Shown in pieces: positions 61,701-64,000 of a DNA stretch of 64,000 nt; position 1 is the stretch's first letter; every line of letters starts with the position of its first letter. Source of the stretch: Lates calcarifer (lineage: Eukaryota > Chordata > Actinopteri > Centropomidae); NCBI RefSeq assembly GCF_001640805.2, contig NC_066851.1:9383550-9447549 (forward strand), read 5' to 3'. The position numbers and the translations under genes are program-made. The notes beneath the pieces were generated by a model that was not told where the DNA came from, ran no database searches, and was given only the letters and a program-made list of their open reading frames with translations.

Positions 61701-63361
61701 TAGCCTGAGCTCTCAAGGCCCTCCCAGCCAACACAAACACTTCCATCTTTGCGCCAACTGGAGAATAACATAAATGAAAGGAGCACAATTGGTTTTTCCA
61801 TAGACTATAGTGTGGGAACACAGTCCAGTACAGATGTGTCCTTTTATGATAACAGTATGGCTTCAATCACATATATTCCATGCAGCTCATTTTAATTTCA
61901 CACCAAGCCTTGAATCTGACAGAGACGTGTGAAACTCTTCCTTCATTTTGGCATTGTTATCTCAGCAAACTACCTCAAAGCTTCCCCTTGATATTGACAC
62001 TGAACTCTTGCACAGCTGTTGAAGCTATGTCCACTTTGCCTTCAGATCTAATTTAGCACTCACTCTCAGATCTCTCACTCTTAACTGTCTATCCATGGAA
62101 TAAAGTTTTGAGAACAGCTGTTTGACCCAGCTGGTCTCACATGTCTAAATACAACCTCAACACCTGGCTCCAACACACCCAGAAGAACTTTATCAACAAG
62201 AATGTGGATAGTGCGTATGGGATTCAGAAAAACGCAGCTCCAACACTCTTCTTGTTAAATTCTTGATAAGAGTTTTTGATTCGGCCATTTGGTCCTACAA
62301 AAATCCTACAAAGGCACAACAACCTTGCTTAGTCTTTAATAAAGCACAGCTTGTAACACTATAAGCCAGGAGACTCCATGCATAGCTTAAATCTCACACG
62401 GTATGTTAAAGGTCATGTGTGTATGGTGTAACAGCAGTGGCAAGTTTTTCCATAGGAGACTATTAGACGCCCCGCTGACTGCAAGTCAGCATTGCTCTCA
62501 CAGCGCTGGAATTCTCCATCCATGACTGGCTGCAGCTCATTCAGTAGTGCAATGTGATGACTCTACCCTTAATCTGGGTTGCCTGGCTGGCTCGCTAAGT
62601 GTGTGTGTATTTGCACCACATCATCTGGGAGGCTCGGTGTGTGTACAAGCTGTTTACTGGTGGACTCTTCATACAGTCGCTGAGTGTGTGCTATGTTTGT
62701 CTCCCGTCAACTTTCTCCTCCTCTTGTTTGGAGATGTTTGTGTGCCACACAGTTTACCAAGAAAAAGGGCAATCATCCAGATGCTGGCATATTTGTTTAG
62801 TGTGTTTTTAGATATTTTTATCTACTTCTGAATACTCCTGAGGTCCAGGGGGAGTTGGGTCCTGGGAGGGGAACAAGCTGTGCTCATGTTTCTTGTCTGG
62901 GTACAATAGAACTTCTTCCACACAGTCACACTGGCCCCTCGTCAGTGGAACAAATCCTTAAAAGGATCCTTTACACATCATGTAACTAACTGGTGGATTA
63001 AGGATCCAGCTTTTTTAACACAGAAATCCTGATTATAGTATGAACATTACATGACATGTCAAAGCCCCAGAACTGTAGCAATCAGCTGACCAAAACCAAA
63101 TGTCATGAGAAAACAGGTCATACATCACAGATACATGAAGAAAACAGTTTCTCTGTATGCATGCTCCCTCTACTGGTAGGAATTTTTACATGCCTGAATG
63201 ATAGTCAACCATTAAGATGTCAACACATATCGAAATGAGCTTTATTCACTGTTTTTCCAGGACTATTTGGCTCACATCATCGATATGAGCAACCTTCCCA
63301 TACGGCCTGAGCAAGTGTGTGCCCTGTTTGGAAACATAGAGGACATCTATGAGTTCAACAG
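49548..63361 (+). CDS. plekhg3: PLEKHG3-like Rho guanine nucleotide exchange factor, first three coding exons (partial)
   Basis: PLEKHG proteins are Dbl-family RhoGEFs (DH-PH) acting on Rac/Cdc42 at actin-rich protrusions. Coding exons are 49548-49596, 60022-60551 and 63261-63361, all with GT/AG ends; the split GAA codon between the first two restores the frame exactly. The first exon encodes 16 residues (MPEGSHSALHQGPMGE), similar to the PLEKHG3 N-terminus. The second holds ERPVSLVSTLSSGSSRDSRS, a low-complexity linker and the start of the DH domain (YVDRVVMEIIETERTYVKDL, from about residue 170). The third continues it (DYLAHIIDMSNL, PEQVCALFGNIEDIYEFN). IID..L..PEQV and the N-terminal exon fit PLEKHG3 better than PLEKHG1, but related genes are close. 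An acceptor TTTTGTCAG ends at 49528, leaving 19 nt of 5' UTR in that exon. Later DH, PH and tail exons lie beyond position 64000. Confidence 0.88.
51179..51195. repeat. G17 homopolymer
   Basis: Seventeen consecutive G residues within the large plekhg3 intron. The exact length is uncertain with any sequencing technology. Confidence 0.9.
52689..52724. repeat. (AC)18 microsatellite
   Basis: An uninterrupted array of 18 AC units inside the large plekhg3 intron. Confidence 0.95.
59783..59833. repeat. Perfect 22-bp inverted repeat with 7-nt loop
   Basis: The left arm, 59783-59804, begins TGCACATCTGCTG and ends TAACCAG. It is the exact reverse complement of the right arm, 59812-59833. The loop is TCTTTTG. 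Pairing stops at both ends. It lies 189 nt before plekhg3 coding exon 2. Confidence 0.97.
60552..63260 (+). other. plekhg3 intron between coding exons 2 and 3
   Basis: 2.7 kb bounded by GTGAGT at the donor and TTTTTCCAG at the acceptor. Frames inside (60902-61234, 61263-61493, 62547-62831) have no similarity I recognise. No repeat family is identified. Confidence 0.8.
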
Positions 63362-64000
63362 GTAGGTCAGCATCACCCCAAATGTAAACACACCAATCAG
63401 CATTATATCTTTTCTAGATATTCTTATCTTGTAGATTTGCTTACAGATCTTAAAAAGTACAGTCAGCCTACTGCATAATCATGGAAGAGACAATGCACAA
63501 TGAACTCATAGCAGAGGAGTCATCAGTGTCTTTGTACTATTCCCTTGCGCAAGGAATGTTTTCATGTACTTTAGTGTGTGTGTAATATGTTATTCTGGTC
63601 TTTGATAATGGAGAATATGAGGATAAGCATGCATGACGCCTAACTACTTGTCTTTCACTTGCTGCTAATATTTCATTCATTGACTCAAAGCGGATGCAGG
63701 TAGGAACAATGGAGCAACACACTGTACAGTAAACACACTTGCAGATATCTGAAATCCAGGGAAACTGCGGTGCAGCTAGTTTTACATTTAATAATCTTTT
63801 GTCAGCAAGTGCTCATTTCTGACTACACTGCTTGACAAAACACATTAACATTAACATTCCTCTTTCCTCTCACAGCGAGGAGCCTCCCTGGTAATGTCAA
63901 GGCTATCATACAGCTCTGAACCACAAATGGGGATGACTTGAATCTTATTACTTTTTAATGAAATTCTATCCAGCTATATAAGAGAGATTTTGACAGATTT
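63362..64000 (+). other. plekhg3 intron, running off the right edge
   Basis: It begins with GTAGGT directly after the third coding exon. The next DH-domain exon, expected to start with a segment resembling S-QLL-DL, was not found before position 64000. A CTCTCACAG at about 63867-63875 looks like an acceptor, but the following frame does not match the DH domain. Confidence 0.75.

Noticed and set aside
63876..63910. Possible next plekhg3 exon after CTCTCACAG
   Set aside because: The downstream sequence does not encode the expected DH-domain continuation in the required phase and reaches stops quickly.

Overview
The window is vertebrate nuclear DNA, most probably from a spiny-rayed (percomorph) teleost fish. 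The genes are split into short exons with GT/AG introns and encode vertebrate-specific protein families. The spacers are full of CA/GT and CT/GA microsatellites and carry dispersed repeats of types common in fish genomes. There are no bacterial-type operons, CRISPR arrays, phage genes or intact transposase genes. Exons were placed by reading conserved protein segments, checking splice sites and confirming that codon phases join.

Layout: (1) 832-1079 (-) first coding exon of pak6, with the rest of the gene beyond the left edge; (2) 1.1-14.1 kb, no coding exon recognised, probably pak6 5' sequence and the bub1b-pak6 spacer; (3) 14764-16964 (-) a bub1b (BUBR1) gene that ends after the GLEBS region and has no kinase domain, so it has a MAD3-like architecture; (4) 17748-18080 a compact head-to-head promoter; (5) 18081-20857 (+) zfyve19 (ANCHR), 11 intact exons, 429 aa; (6) 22896-29595 (-) ppp1r14d-like PP1 inhibitor, 4 exons, 120 aa; (7) 33993-40779 (+) spint1 (HAI-1), 9 exons, about 479 aa once one frameshift is discounted; (8) 49548-63361 (+, partial) plekhg3-like RhoGEF, first three coding exons, with a candidate untranslated first exon at about 44.0-44.14 kb.

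The order pak6 - bub1b - zfyve19 - ppp1r14d - spint1 corresponds, from memory, to genes of human 15q15, while PLEKHG3 is on human 14q23, so one edge of the block looks rearranged. Functionally, bub1b (spindle checkpoint) and zfyve19 (abscission checkpoint) share a promoter region with CRE, ETS, CCAAT and CHR-like motifs. The other genes act in Rho/Cdc42 signalling (pak6, plekhg3), phosphatase control (ppp1r14d) and epithelial protease inhibition (spint1).

Points most worth checking are the kinase-less bub1b, three single-base frameshifts (two in bub1b, one in spint1 Kunitz-1) that are either assembly errors or real lesions, a perfect 22-bp hairpin inside plekhg3 intron 2, a C-terminal NLS-like motif in Zfyve19, and a 9-nt microexon in spint1. 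I did not find a clearly novel multi-gene system.
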